Below are positions 44,089 to 52,961 of a DNA stretch of 64,000 bases, in pieces (position 1 is the stretch's first letter; every line of letters starts with the position of its first letter). Both the position numbers and the translations under genes were made by a program. The stretch covers positions 3,100,001-3,164,000 of the forward strand of contig NZ_CP171821.2 in NCBI RefSeq assembly GCF_028401415.2, in the 5' to 3' direction. Source of the DNA: Glaciecola sp028401415 (GTDB lineage: Bacteria > Pseudomonadota > Gammaproteobacteria > Enterobacterales > Alteromonadaceae). The notes under the pieces were generated by a model. That model made no database searches. It was not told the DNA's origin and was given only the letters and a program-made list of their open reading frames with translations.

Positions 44089-47000
44089 CTAGTTCAGTAC
44101 TATTTCGTCAGCACTTACCCAGAAATTGCTGGGTTTATCGGGCGTGCGAGAACCATAATTGTGCATTTTGATGCGCACTGCATTTACAACATCGTTTTGC
44201 AGAGGTATGCGAATCGGTAAAAGTTGATGCGCCCAAGCGCTAAGTTCAGTTTCTAGCTCCCACATACCCAGAGAAAACTCATTGCCTTGCTCATCGCTGC
44301 CAAACACCTCTATTTTGGCCGGTGCTTGGTACTGCCTTGGTACATCAATTAGTGTGCTAAGCGATAGGTATTCGAAGCTTGTGTGTTCACCTAACACCAT
44401 CTCAATGATTAAGTCACTGCCTCGAACGGCAGTCCACCTCCCATCTCTTGCATGTTTTGTCGCAAACTCGCCATCGATTAAAAAGCGCCCTTTTTTATCG
44501 CCAAAACGAGTCGGTTCAGGACGTAGGGTAATCTCTGGATACCCTTGAGACAATCCTGCAAGCGCGCTTTTTACATAGGTGCGTGTTAACACTTTGCTAG
44601 GTGCAAGTTGCTCGTGAAAGGCAATAGTTTTCAGCGTTGTTGTGTCATCAATTGAAAAGGCACCCGTGTATGGGATACTTTGCTGGCTTGGCTCGCTGCC
44701 ATCCAGAGTGTAAAACATGCTTGCGCCTTGTGTGTTGGTATTGAGCGAAATTTCACGCGAGGTAACAAACATCTTGTCTACATCAGCATCAAAGGGCGAT
44801 AGCGCATGCTTGATACTGGGCGGTGTGCGAGGCTCATTAAGCCTTACTGGCCAGTTTTCGGATGAGGCCGCCCATTGCTTGTTTGGGGTGTCGTTTACGT
44901 AAAAGACTAGCTCACCACCTGCAAGAATGGTTTCGTGTGTGATATATGCTTGAGCGTAATCCTTACCATTAAGCGTGACTCGCTCAATGTAGGGATTCGA
45001 CATAGGATCTTTATCCGTCGTGATCGTAAAGCGCTTTCCATCTTCTAAGTTCAAGCTAGCATAACTGTGAAGCGGACTCGTTAAGATGTATTGTTTCGCA
45101 CTTGGGTCTACTGGATAGATGCCAAGTGCGGCCATGATGTACCAAGCTGACATTTGACCCATATCTTCGTTGTTGTCGAGCCCATTTTCATCATCGCCAT
45201 AAAAACTCGTTAGTATTTGCCTCACGCGTTCTTGGGTTTTGTAGCCTTGGCCAATGTAGTTGTATAGAAATGCCATGTGGTGCGCCGGTTCATCGCCATG
45301 GCTGTAGCGTCCTATAAAACCTGATATATCGACATGTTGTTTACCACCAATGGGCGTGGTCTCGTTAAATATTCGATCCAGTTTGTCACCGAATGCCTCG
45401 GCACCGCCATGTAGATTCACTAACTCTGGCATTGCGTGCGGAGCAAAGGTGCTATAGGCCCAGATGTTGCCAGAAATGTAGTGGCGGTTGAGCGAATCCC
45501 AATTATCAAGCTGCATTTGCGCCCATTCGCCGCTCGACTCTCTTGGCCACAAAAAACCGGTTTCAGTCTCAAACATGTGCATAAAACTTAGGCTTCTTGA
45601 CTCAAACATCGCGGCATCTTCATCTTTAGCTAAGCGTTTAGCCACTTGTGCAATCACGCCATCGTAATAGTTGTATTCTGGCATTTTAGCCAGGGAGCTC
45701 CCCACAGATGCATCAATGTAGCCAAAGTCTAAATATTCATCCATACCGTTGTCACGACCATAGTTGGGGCTATGGCGGTCGCGGCCAAACGCCGCGTGAC
45801 GAATGGCCTGATAGGCGGCTTCATTGTCAATACCAGGCATGCCTTTGAGTACGGCATCTGCTATTACCGGCACCATGGAATATCCCGGCATACAGCGATT
45901 GTCATGACCGTTCATTTCCCACTTGGGTAACTCAAGCTTTGAAACAGCATGTCGAGAAATCATCGATTGCACGAGTGCTTTATTTTGTGATTGCTCAATC
46001 AAAGAATACATAGGATGTAAAGTACGGAAGGTATCCCACGTCGAGTAGTTACTATATTGAGGATAGTCGGTATTGAATGACTGGTTTTGGACGCGGAAAT
46101 CTCCATTTACATCGGAAATTAAGTTAGGCGCAATAAAACTATGGTACATCCCAGTGTAAAAAATGACTTTCTGTGAATGAGTACCGCTGATGTCTATTTT
46201 TGAAAGCTTTTCAGCCCACTGTTTTCGAGCACTTACTAGCGCACCATCAAATGATTGGTCTCTTGCCTCTGTCTCGAAATTCTCTTTTGCACCATCTGCG
46301 CTTGCAAAAGAAAGCGCGAGTTTAAGCTCTACTGTGTCGCCCGCCCCTAGATCAAAATCCAGCAGTGCTTTGGTGCTTCGGCTGATATGACTTTGGGCTT
46401 CGATGGCGTTGTCGGCGTCAAACAAGCGAGCCCGAAATGGCGTTGAGAATTCAGCATAGAAATAAGCAGTGCGGGGACCTGCTTGTCCATCGCCTCTTAT
46501 ACTGCGTCGATACCCGCGAATGGTAGTATCGGATAAGACTTCAATATGGGTTTCATGACTTGGTTGTGCAATAAAATGGCTTGGGTCAATCACCACACGA
46601 TTATCGCCATTTCGATTAAAGGTATAGCGATGAAAACCAACACGAGCAGCTGCGGTAAGCTCAACATCAATATCATAGTCGAGCAATTTTACGCTGTAGT
46701 AGCCGGGTGAAGCACTTTCTTGGTCATGGCTAAATGCTGAGCGATAACCTGAGCGCAAATCGTCATCGCTACCAGCGTCCACGCTATCAAAGTTATGCGT
46801 TGGCATGACTAATATATCGCCCAGTCCGCCTATCCCTGTGCCGCTCAAGTGAGTATGAGCAAAGCCTTTAATTCCGGTGTCGGAGTAGTGATAACCCGAC
46901 ACCCAGTCCCAGCCGCGGCTTTTGTTTGATGGAGAGAGCTGAATCATGCCGAATGGAACCGTTGCGCCAGGGAAAGTATGTCCGTGGCCGCCAGTGCCAA

Positions 47001-47163
47001 TAAAGGGATTGACGTAATCAAGACGAGCCTCCCCAAGCGCAGCCACTCCGCTTTCACTTACATTAGACTTGTGAGAGTTGTTCGTGTGTAAATCGCTACA
47101 CCCTGTAACACAGAACGCGACGAAACAAATCGAGAATACTCTATATTTGAAGCTCTGAATCAT
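44089..47163 (-). CDS. Alpha-mannosidase, glycoside hydrolase family 92, lipoprotein
   Basis: The preferred ATG at 47163 gives 1024 residues; the open frame extends 40 codons further into the receptor gene, but the inner start begins a clear lipoprotein signal (MIQSFKYRVFSICFVAFCVTGC). GH92 motifs follow: YVNPFIGTGGHGHTFPGATVPFGM, WEMNGHDNRCMPGYSM, HGDEPAHHMAFLYNYIGQ and NEDMGQMSAWYIMAALGIYP, so the calcium site and catalytic carboxylates appear intact. After the catalytic part come a chitobiase/hexosaminidase C-terminal-like domain (about 800-870) and a discoidin-like beta domain (about 890-1020). GH92 enzymes are calcium-dependent inverting exo-alpha-mannosidases. It starts four bases after the TonB receptor stop, so both share an operon. 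It releases mannose for the downstream kinase and isomerase route. Confidence 0.95.
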   Translation of the reverse strand: MIQSFKYRVFSICFVAFCVTGCSDLHTNNSHKSNVSESGVAALGEARLDYVNPFIGTGGHGHTFPGATVPFGMIQLSPSNKSRGWDWVSGYHYSDTGIKGFAHTHLSGTGIGGLGDILVMPTHNFDSVDAGSDDDLRSGYRSAFSHDQESASPGYYSVKLLDYDIDVELTAAARVGFHRYTFNRNGDNRVVIDPSHFIAQPSHETHIEVLSDTTIRGYRRSIRGDGQAGPRTAYFYAEFSTPFRARLFDADNAIEAQSHISRSTKALLDFDLGAGDTVELKLALSFASADGAKENFETEARDQSFDGALVSARKQWAEKLSKIDISGTHSQKVIFYTGMYHSFIAPNLISDVNGDFRVQNQSFNTDYPQYSNYSTWDTFRTLHPMYSLIEQSQNKALVQSMISRHAVSKLELPKWEMNGHDNRCMPGYSMVPVIADAVLKGMPGIDNEAAYQAIRHAAFGRDRHSPNYGRDNGMDEYLDFGYIDASVGSSLAKMPEYNYYDGVIAQVAKRLAKDEDAAMFESRSLSFMHMFETETGFLWPRESSGEWAQMQLDNWDSLNRHYISGNIWAYSTFAPHAMPELVNLHGGAEAFGDKLDRIFNETTPIGGKQHVDISGFIGRYSHGDEPAHHMAFLYNYIGQGYKTQERVRQILTSFYGDDENGLDNNEDMGQMSAWYIMAALGIYPVDPSAKQYILTSPLHSYASLNLEDGKRFTITTDKDPMSNPYIERVTLNGKDYAQAYITHETILAGGELVFYVNDTPNKQWAASSENWPVRLNEPRTPPSIKHALSPFDADVDKMFVTSREISLNTNTQGASMFYTLDGSEPSQQSIPYTGAFSIDDTTTLKTIAFHEQLAPSKVLTRTYVKSALAGLSQGYPEITLRPEPTRFGDKKGRFLIDGEFATKHARDGRWTAVRGSDLIIEMVLGEHTSFEYLSLSTLIDVPRQYQAPAKIEVFGSDEQGNEFSLGMWELETELSAWAHQLLPIRIPLQNDVVNAVRIKMHNYGSRTPDKPSNFWVSADEIVLN

Positions 47164-47167
47164 CACA

Positions 47168-50107
47168 TTACATCCGATAAATGACGCCAAGGGTGTAAGT
47201 GCGTCCAAACTGCGTAAAGCGATTGGTGCTTGCTTCGCTATTGCTACCCCATGGGTCTTGCCAAAAGACGCGAGCAGGTTCATCTGTTACATTAGTTACA
47301 CCCGCAAGTAGCCTGAAGTGCTTGTTGATTGCGTAACTGGCGGAAAAGTCAATGAAGGTCTCGCCTTGCTGAATTCGCGGAAAGTTCAGGTTCTCACCTT
47401 GCCTTGTTTGATCATCTTTATAGCGCACGGCAATTCTGAAGTTAGCGGGGCCCTTGTTGTAATAGAAAACGCCATTGAAGGTTTGCTTGGCAAAATTATT
47501 TGGGTCTTGGGTGAACTCGCTACAAATTCGCCCTGAAGCTGCGGTATCTGGCGCTAAGCAGCCAGCGCCATTTGGAGTTGCATTGTTGCCGTCTACATAA
47601 CTGTTCAAAAAGTTAGACTCGATGTCAGTATCAAGTAGTGAGTAATTTAGCGACATACCAAGTCCATCGAAGGGCGCAGGTAAGCCAGTAAATGCATGGT
47701 TATAACCTATTTCAAGACCCGATATGTAGCCACTTTCATCGTCATTAACCGGCTGATCAACGATGACGCTCACCGGTAATCCGTTTTGGTCGGACAGCGT
47801 ACTTTCGCGCTGGTCGTTTATAACAAATCCTTCTACATCTTTGTAAAATAGGCCAACAGTTAGGGCAATATCATCACTGGCGTACCATTCAAAGCTTGCA
47901 TCATATTGCCAAGCAGTAAAAGCATCTAAGTTTGGGTTGCCAGCTGTGCCGGTAATAGCAATGTCTTCATCAGGATTTTCTGGTGTAGTTAAGCCCTGTA
48001 GCTCCAAAGTGCTTCCCAAGAGTTGGAAAACGGGCCGCGACATGGTTTTGGCGACAGCGGTTCTAAGCAGTAAATCGTCATGCAGCTCGAATACGACATT
48101 GAGGTTAGGCAATACTTCAGTATAGCTATTTTCAAAAGATACAATATTTGGGCTGTCTACATCAATCGGGTCAATCGTAACTTCGGTAATGACGCCGTTT
48201 TCATCGGTCTGGGCTGAAAATGTCGGCGTAATCACGTTCGAAGTGGTCTCTGTTCTTACCACGCGCACACCCGCATTACCCCATACCATCACATCACCAA
48301 TCTCGCTTTCAAAATCGACGCGTCCATATGCGCTGGAATAGCGCTCGTCAACATCAAAATTATTGATGGTTAAGTCACGTGTATCCAAACCTAAATTAGG
48401 CTCACCTCGAAGTGCTAGTAGCGCATTGGGGTCGAGGTAAAAGAAGCCGCTGGGAGAGGTAGCATTCGCGCCAGATAAAAAGTCATCAAATGGGAAGTTT
48501 TGCAGCACGGTTTGCGCGTTTGCCAAGCTATCGTTAATATCGGTGCTTGAGGCAAAAGGACTGGTGTTAAACCCTTGCCCATCAAAATCGCGCCCGCGGG
48601 TTTTCGTTCTATCTGCATAGCGCGCTCCGAATGACACCTGTGTGAATGTATCGGAACTCAATTCGCGAGTAAAATCGATTCGCGTGGTGAGTAGCTCATC
48701 GTTTATTGTGTCATTATTTAAGGCAAAAAGCTCAGGCCGAAAACCCTGATTTTGGTTTTGTGCAAGCGTAGGGTTTTCCAAATCAACACTAAAATTCGTC
48801 AAGGATGGAAAGTCACCGCCGTTGCGTGCAAAAGAAAAACCGACTTCATTATGCTGCATAGTGGTTTCAATGTTGGTGCGATCAAACTCTGCTTCTGAAT
48901 AACCAATGTCAGCGCTTACCGACCAGTCATTATTAAGTTGATGCTGTAGGTTAGCGCCAAATGCACTAAAAGTGCTTTCTAGCTCTCGGTCAAAGGAATC
49001 TACTCGAACTCGTGCTCGTGTTGCATCAAAGCTTTCAACAAGGGCGCCGTTGACCACTTCACCTGAGAGTGTTTGAGCGCTGCCAATGTCCGCATCGGTG
49101 CTGACAAGATTGGTAAAACGAGTGCGATTATTCATGATCACGCGCAGTCTCGATGCACCGCCTTCGGTTTTGCTTTTGGTGTACATCGCGTCAAAGTTAA
49201 GCTCGGTTTTATCCGAGGGTCGCCACTGCAGACCAAAAATACCGCCGCTGTTGTTTGCCTCTAGCGCTTCGCCCTGCAAGATGTTTACACGAGGAAAGAA
49301 GTCAACTAAACCATCTGCATCCACATCACCGAAACCTCTGGGCGTGTTACCATCCCATTGGAAACGCGGTAAGGGTTGCTCCTCACCACCGCCAACGTAC
49401 TGATTTGTGATTACTGGATTGCGATTGAACGCCAGCCCTAAAGAAATGCCCACAGTGTTATCAGAAAATTGGTCGATGTAACTCAAATTTGTTCTAAAAC
49501 CATTGTTGCTGGCAAGCTCAGTGTCTGGCATATCGGACTGTACGCCGCTCACTCTGACCGCAAAAATCTGTTTGCCGAAGTCCAATCCGCGCGCTGAGCG
49601 CAAATCAACTGTTCCCGCAACGCCGCCTTCAATGGCATCTGCGGTAGGCGATTTAATCACACGCGCCTGCTGAATAATATCTGAGGGAATGAGTCCTAGC
49701 TGAATTTCTCGTCCATCTTGCTGCGAGGCAAGTTCTCTACCATTGAGTGTGGTCAATGTTAAATCCGGCCCTAATCCCCGAATAATAAGCTGTGTAGGGC
49801 GCCCACGGTCTTCGTTGGACGTGACCCCGGTAACCCGCTCTAACGACCCCGCAATGGATGTGTCGGGTAGCTGTCCAATGTCTTCGATTGTTACCGCCTC
49901 AACGATGCTGTCGGCCGTGCGCTTAATTGCCAACGACTCTTTGATTGAGCTGCGCGTTCCTATTACTTCGATAACTTCCGTCGTTTCGGCGCTATCGTTG
50001 CTTGTGACCCTAGGCAATTCTTGAGCGCTTGCTTGGAAGCTTGCAATGATGCAGGCTGGAAGAAAGGCACAATTAAAAATGCGAGACAAAGTTTGAGTGT
50101 GTGTCAT
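47168..50107 (-). CDS. TonB-dependent receptor of the mannoside locus
   Basis: The start at 50107 is chosen because the ATG has gggag eight to nine bases upstream; a TTG four codons earlier is less likely. The 979-residue protein has a signal peptide (cleaved near SAQ) and a plug domain. The plug contains EVIEVIGTRSSI (candidate TonB box), IGQLPDTSIAGSLERVTGV and IIRGLGPDLTLTTLNGRELA. A large barrel follows, ending TYTLGVIYRM. It should import mannoside oligomers through the outer membrane. It is the first gene of the leftward operon with GH92 and probably the sulfatase. A LacI operator copy lies 190 bases upstream. Family assignment is secure; substrate is inferred from the attached GH92 and mannose genes. 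Confidence 0.95.
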   Translation of the reverse strand: MTHTQTLSRIFNCAFLPACIIASFQASAQELPRVTSNDSAETTEVIEVIGTRSSIKESLAIKRTADSIVEAVTIEDIGQLPDTSIAGSLERVTGVTSNEDRGRPTQLIIRGLGPDLTLTTLNGRELASQQDGREIQLGLIPSDIIQQARVIKSPTADAIEGGVAGTVDLRSARGLDFGKQIFAVRVSGVQSDMPDTELASNNGFRTNLSYIDQFSDNTVGISLGLAFNRNPVITNQYVGGGEEQPLPRFQWDGNTPRGFGDVDADGLVDFFPRVNILQGEALEANNSGGIFGLQWRPSDKTELNFDAMYTKSKTEGGASRLRVIMNNRTRFTNLVSTDADIGSAQTLSGEVVNGALVESFDATRARVRVDSFDRELESTFSAFGANLQHQLNNDWSVSADIGYSEAEFDRTNIETTMQHNEVGFSFARNGGDFPSLTNFSVDLENPTLAQNQNQGFRPELFALNNDTINDELLTTRIDFTRELSSDTFTQVSFGARYADRTKTRGRDFDGQGFNTSPFASSTDINDSLANAQTVLQNFPFDDFLSGANATSPSGFFYLDPNALLALRGEPNLGLDTRDLTINNFDVDERYSSAYGRVDFESEIGDVMVWGNAGVRVVRTETTSNVITPTFSAQTDENGVITEVTIDPIDVDSPNIVSFENSYTEVLPNLNVVFELHDDLLLRTAVAKTMSRPVFQLLGSTLELQGLTTPENPDEDIAITGTAGNPNLDAFTAWQYDASFEWYASDDIALTVGLFYKDVEGFVINDQRESTLSDQNGLPVSVIVDQPVNDDESGYISGLEIGYNHAFTGLPAPFDGLGMSLNYSLLDTDIESNFLNSYVDGNNATPNGAGCLAPDTAASGRICSEFTQDPNNFAKQTFNGVFYYNKGPANFRIAVRYKDDQTRQGENLNFPRIQQGETFIDFSASYAINKHFRLLAGVTNVTDEPARVFWQDPWGSNSEASTNRFTQFGRTYTLGVIYRM

Positions 50108-50603
50108 AAAAGCTCCCAAGGCATTAAGTCATTCCTGAACTGCCAAAAGTGTGGTGTCTATTGCGAATAAAGGTATGATTTCATTCGCCTTTACTTATCT
50201 TAGATTGCCTGGCAAAACCGCTTGAGTGGGTCGGCTGACTTGCGACTTCAGTTATACGCGGCAAATTGCAACAAATTTGCAACATTATGAAATGTAAATG
50301 TTATCGATTACATTTTCAAGAAAAGATTTATTCTTTTGTTCATTATTGTAGATAAAAATAACAATATTTCTGAACAGGCCGATCATAATTAGCCTTGCAG
50401 AGCGCGGTTAAACGTCTGAAATGACGGTAATAACTAAGGTTTTTCTTTATCATGTCGTCTATTGCGTCGACTCGAGAGTGATTAACGACTGGCGCTCTCG
50501 CTCGGCCAGCCAGAGCAATGAAACTCTCTATTGGAGTAAAAATCTTGTTATCGTTTTCAACTTTTGTTACAACCTTGTCTTATACTCTCTATCAGACGCA
50601 TTA
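50108..50603. other. Divergent gap between TonB receptor and LacI regulator (496 bp)
   Basis: This non-coding, AT-rich region holds the operator at 50297-50314 and a 7-bp inverted repeat (GCAAATT 50261-50267, AATTTGC 50274-50280) beside it. The frame of the LacI gene stays open upstream to 50421, but those codons encode no conserved helix-turn-helix part and are treated as leader. No small gene or terminator is seen. Confidence 0.5.
50297..50314. promoter_or_regulatory. LacI-type operator, copy 2
   Basis: AATGTTATCGATTACATT differs from copies 1 and 3 at one or two positions and has a central CG. It lies between the TonB receptor operon and the LacI gene and could control both, giving autoregulation. 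Confidence 0.78.
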
Positions 50604-51608
50604 ATGAGCAATATAAAGAAAGTGAGCGAGCTAGCTGGCGTATCCACAGCAACAGTGACTCGTACGCTAAAATCGCCCGAATTAGTAAAACCGAAAACAC
50701 GTGAAAAGGTGTTGCGCGCGGTGCGCGAGTCGGGATACCGACCAAATGCTATGGCTACGGTGTTCAAACGCGGTCGGGCAAACTCTATCGTTGTTTTAGT
50801 CCCCAAGCTGGTGAATCCCTTCTTTATGAATGTGATTGAGGGCGTGCAAACTGGCGCAAAAAAACATGGTTACACGGTATTGCTTGGTGACACGAAGGGT
50901 AAAAGCGAATTAGAAAATCAATATGCAAGCATGGTGCTAAATGGCCGCGCTGACGGTCTTATTCAATTAGACTATACCTTTCCATTCTCTAAAGACGATA
51001 CGGAGCTGGGCCAAAACGCTGCGATTGTCAGTGTGTGTGACCGAATTGGCGGTTACAAATTCCCTTTTGTTGAGCTGGATAACTTCGGCGCAGCCCGTGC
51101 ATTGACTCACTATCTAATAGAGTTAGAACATACGCGAATCGGCATCATTTCCGGTCAACGCGCGTCACAAATATACTTCGACCGCTTTAGCGGGATAGCG
51201 AGAGCTTTGGCCGAAGATAACATCGTGTTTGAAGATGAGCTAATGGTGGGTGATCACGCTTCCTTTGAGAACGGCCGTGAGGGAATAAAAACGCTAATGG
51301 CGCTAGATTCTCCGCCGACTGCTGTCATTTGTTTTAGCGACGACATTGCTATTGGTGCGATGTTTGGCGCAAAAGAACTTGGCTTGTCTATCCCGAAAGA
51401 CATCTCCATTACCGGATTTGACGATAACCCGGTGTCTCAATATTTTGATCCATCGCTTACAACCATAAAGCAACCTGCTGCTGAGATGGGTGAGCGTGCG
51501 GTTAATATGCTTATCCAAATCATTGATGGTAACCCCCCTACTCGGCTCAGAGAAGTATTACCATTTGAACTTGTAATCAGAGACAGCACGGGTCCTGCGG
51601 CCCATTAG
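50604..51608 (+). CDS. LacI-family transcriptional regulator of the mannoside locus
   Basis: From the ATG at 50604 the protein is 334 residues and begins MSNIKKVSELAGVSTATVTRTL, the LacI-type helix-turn-helix. The hinge helix (YRPNAMATVFKRGR) and a sugar-binding-type effector domain ending in ITGFDDNPVSQYFDPSLTTI follow. Upstream in-frame codons to 50421 would add 61 residues ahead of the DNA-binding domain and are rejected. It lies between the receptor/GH92 operon and the permease/kinase/isomerase operon, both of which carry an AATGTTAnCGATnACATT site, so it is the likely repressor of the locus, released by mannose or a mannoside (inference). Its recognition helix differs from that of the galactose-locus LacI protein at 35531. 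Confidence 0.93.
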   Translation: MSNIKKVSELAGVSTATVTRTLKSPELVKPKTREKVLRAVRESGYRPNAMATVFKRGRANSIVVLVPKLVNPFFMNVIEGVQTGAKKHGYTVLLGDTKGKSELENQYASMVLNGRADGLIQLDYTFPFSKDDTELGQNAAIVSVCDRIGGYKFPFVELDNFGAARALTHYLIELEHTRIGIISGQRASQIYFDRFSGIARALAEDNIVFEDELMVGDHASFENGREGIKTLMALDSPPTAVICFSDDIAIGAMFGAKELGLSIPKDISITGFDDNPVSQYFDPSLTTIKQPAAEMGERAVNMLIQIIDGNPPTRLREVLPFELVIRDSTGPAAH

Positions 51609-51701
51609 ATCGGCGCGTAATCACGCTTGGTAATTACTTAGCAGCACATTTGCATCAATTTTTATGTTGACTAAATGTTAAATCTTGACTATTTTGCACT
51701 T

Positions 51702-51719
51702 AATGTTAACGATAACATT
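51702..51719. promoter_or_regulatory. LacI-type operator, copy 3
   Basis: AATGTTAACGATAACATT is the most symmetrical of the three copies (one mismatched pair). It starts 17 bases after the -35-like TTGACT at 51685-51690, so it overlaps the expected -10 and start site of the permease operon. Confidence 0.8.
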
Positions 51720-51797
51720 TTAATATGCAGATGTATTATTAAGGCAAAAATTCGCCTATATATCGCCGTTTAGTCGTACCGAGGATATGAAAACAAG

Positions 51798-52961
51798 ATG
51801 CAAAAACACACTTCTTACCCCATTTTTCTTGCATTTTTGTGCATGGGCTTCGGTGACGTGGTTGGGCCACTAACGAGCCAGCTTCAAAATGACTACCAGC
51901 TTTCCAATCTGGCGGCAGGTTTGGTTACATTTATGGGCTTCATTATGTTTGGTCTGCTGTCGGTGCCTATGAGTATTTACCAAGCCCGTACGAGCAAAAA
52001 GCATGTTTTGCAGCTAGGTTTGCTCGCTGCGTTATTGGGAATGATCATCCCTATGGTATCCGGATTTAATTCTTTCGCGCTTGTATTAACAGGCTTGTTG
52101 CTTCTTGGCACAGGCGCGACGCTTTTGCAAGTTGCGGGTAATCCGATAATGCGCGATATATCAACAGAGGGTCGCTACTCAAGCAATCTATCATTTGGCC
52201 AATTTATCAAAGCGATTGGTTCTTTGTCAGGCGCATTAATTCCGATTTTGGCAGCCAAAATGTTTGGATTAGACTGGAAAATCCTGTTTCCGATTTACAG
52301 TGCGTTTATTCTACTCGTCGTTGTGTACTTATATTTCACGCACATCGAGGAACAAGCCCCACCCGCAGACGAAAAACCGGCCAGTTTCTCATCATGTTTG
52401 AGTTTGTTAAAAGACTCGCGGGTCGCACCCATGGTGTTTGGCATTTTTTTATACGTTGGAGCAGAAGTGTCCATGAGTTCAAAGCTGCCCAATTATTTGC
52501 AGACAGCTTTTGATTTTGACATCAAGCAAACGGGACTGTTTGGCACGCTATTTTTCTTTTTTTCCTTGATGGTAGGACGTTTCTTAGGCGGTTTTATTTT
52601 GCGTACAATGGCGCCTCAGCGATTTCTACAGATCTCGATATTAGCCTCGCTGGCAGGCACGCTGGGCTTGTTTGCTGCCCCTAACTATACGCTTGGATTC
52701 GCGTGTATTGGCCTTATTGGTTTAGGGTTTGCAAACGTGTTTCCGCTGATATTTTCTATCACCATCGACCGCATGCCTCACAAGAGCAATGAAATATCCG
52801 GTCTTATGGTAACCGCCATCATCGGCGGGGCTATCGTGCCAGTCTTATTCGGATGGGTGGCCGACACTTTTGGTTTGCTAAGCGGCTTTGTTGTGACCAT
52901 CATAAGCTTTGTCTATTTGTTTATGATTGCCATTAAGCGCGAAAAGAAGGAAGCGGTATGA
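51798..52961 (+). CDS. MFS sugar permease, FucP/GluP-like
   Basis: The 387-residue protein has twelve hydrophobic helices in two six-helix halves joined by a cytoplasmic loop (about residues 180-205). FucP-family features include FLCMGFGDVVGPL in TM1, ATLLQVAGNPIMRDIS in the first half and the GLGFANVFPLIFSI motif in the second. Such permeases carry fucose, glucose, galactose or mannose with H+ or Na+. It is first in an operon with the ROK kinase (four-base overlap) and ManA, so mannose or a small mannoside is the likely cargo. A LacI operator overlaps the promoter. The MFS and FucP-like assignment is firm; substrate is contextual. Confidence 0.92.
   Translation: MQKHTSYPIFLAFLCMGFGDVVGPLTSQLQNDYQLSNLAAGLVTFMGFIMFGLLSVPMSIYQARTSKKHVLQLGLLAALLGMIIPMVSGFNSFALVLTGLLLLGTGATLLQVAGNPIMRDISTEGRYSSNLSFGQFIKAIGSLSGALIPILAAKMFGLDWKILFPIYSAFILLVVVYLYFTHIEEQAPPADEKPASFSSCLSLLKDSRVAPMVFGIFLYVGAEVSMSSKLPNYLQTAFDFDIKQTGLFGTLFFFFSLMVGRFLGGFILRTMAPQRFLQISILASLAGTLGLFAAPNYTLGFACIGLIGLGFANVFPLIFSITIDRMPHKSNEISGLMVTAIIGGAIVPVLFGWVADTFGLLSGFVVTIISFVYLFMIAIKREKKEAV

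Noticed and set aside
47164..47283. A 40-residue extension of GH92 overlapping the TonB receptor gene
   Set aside because: The start at 47163 opens a clear lipoprotein signal peptide four bases after the receptor stop. The extension would put codons ahead of the signal peptide.
50421..50603. A 61-residue N-terminal extension of the mannoside LacI regulator
   Set aside because: LacI proteins start directly with the helix-turn-helix. The extra codons have no conserved pattern and lie in the promoter gap.
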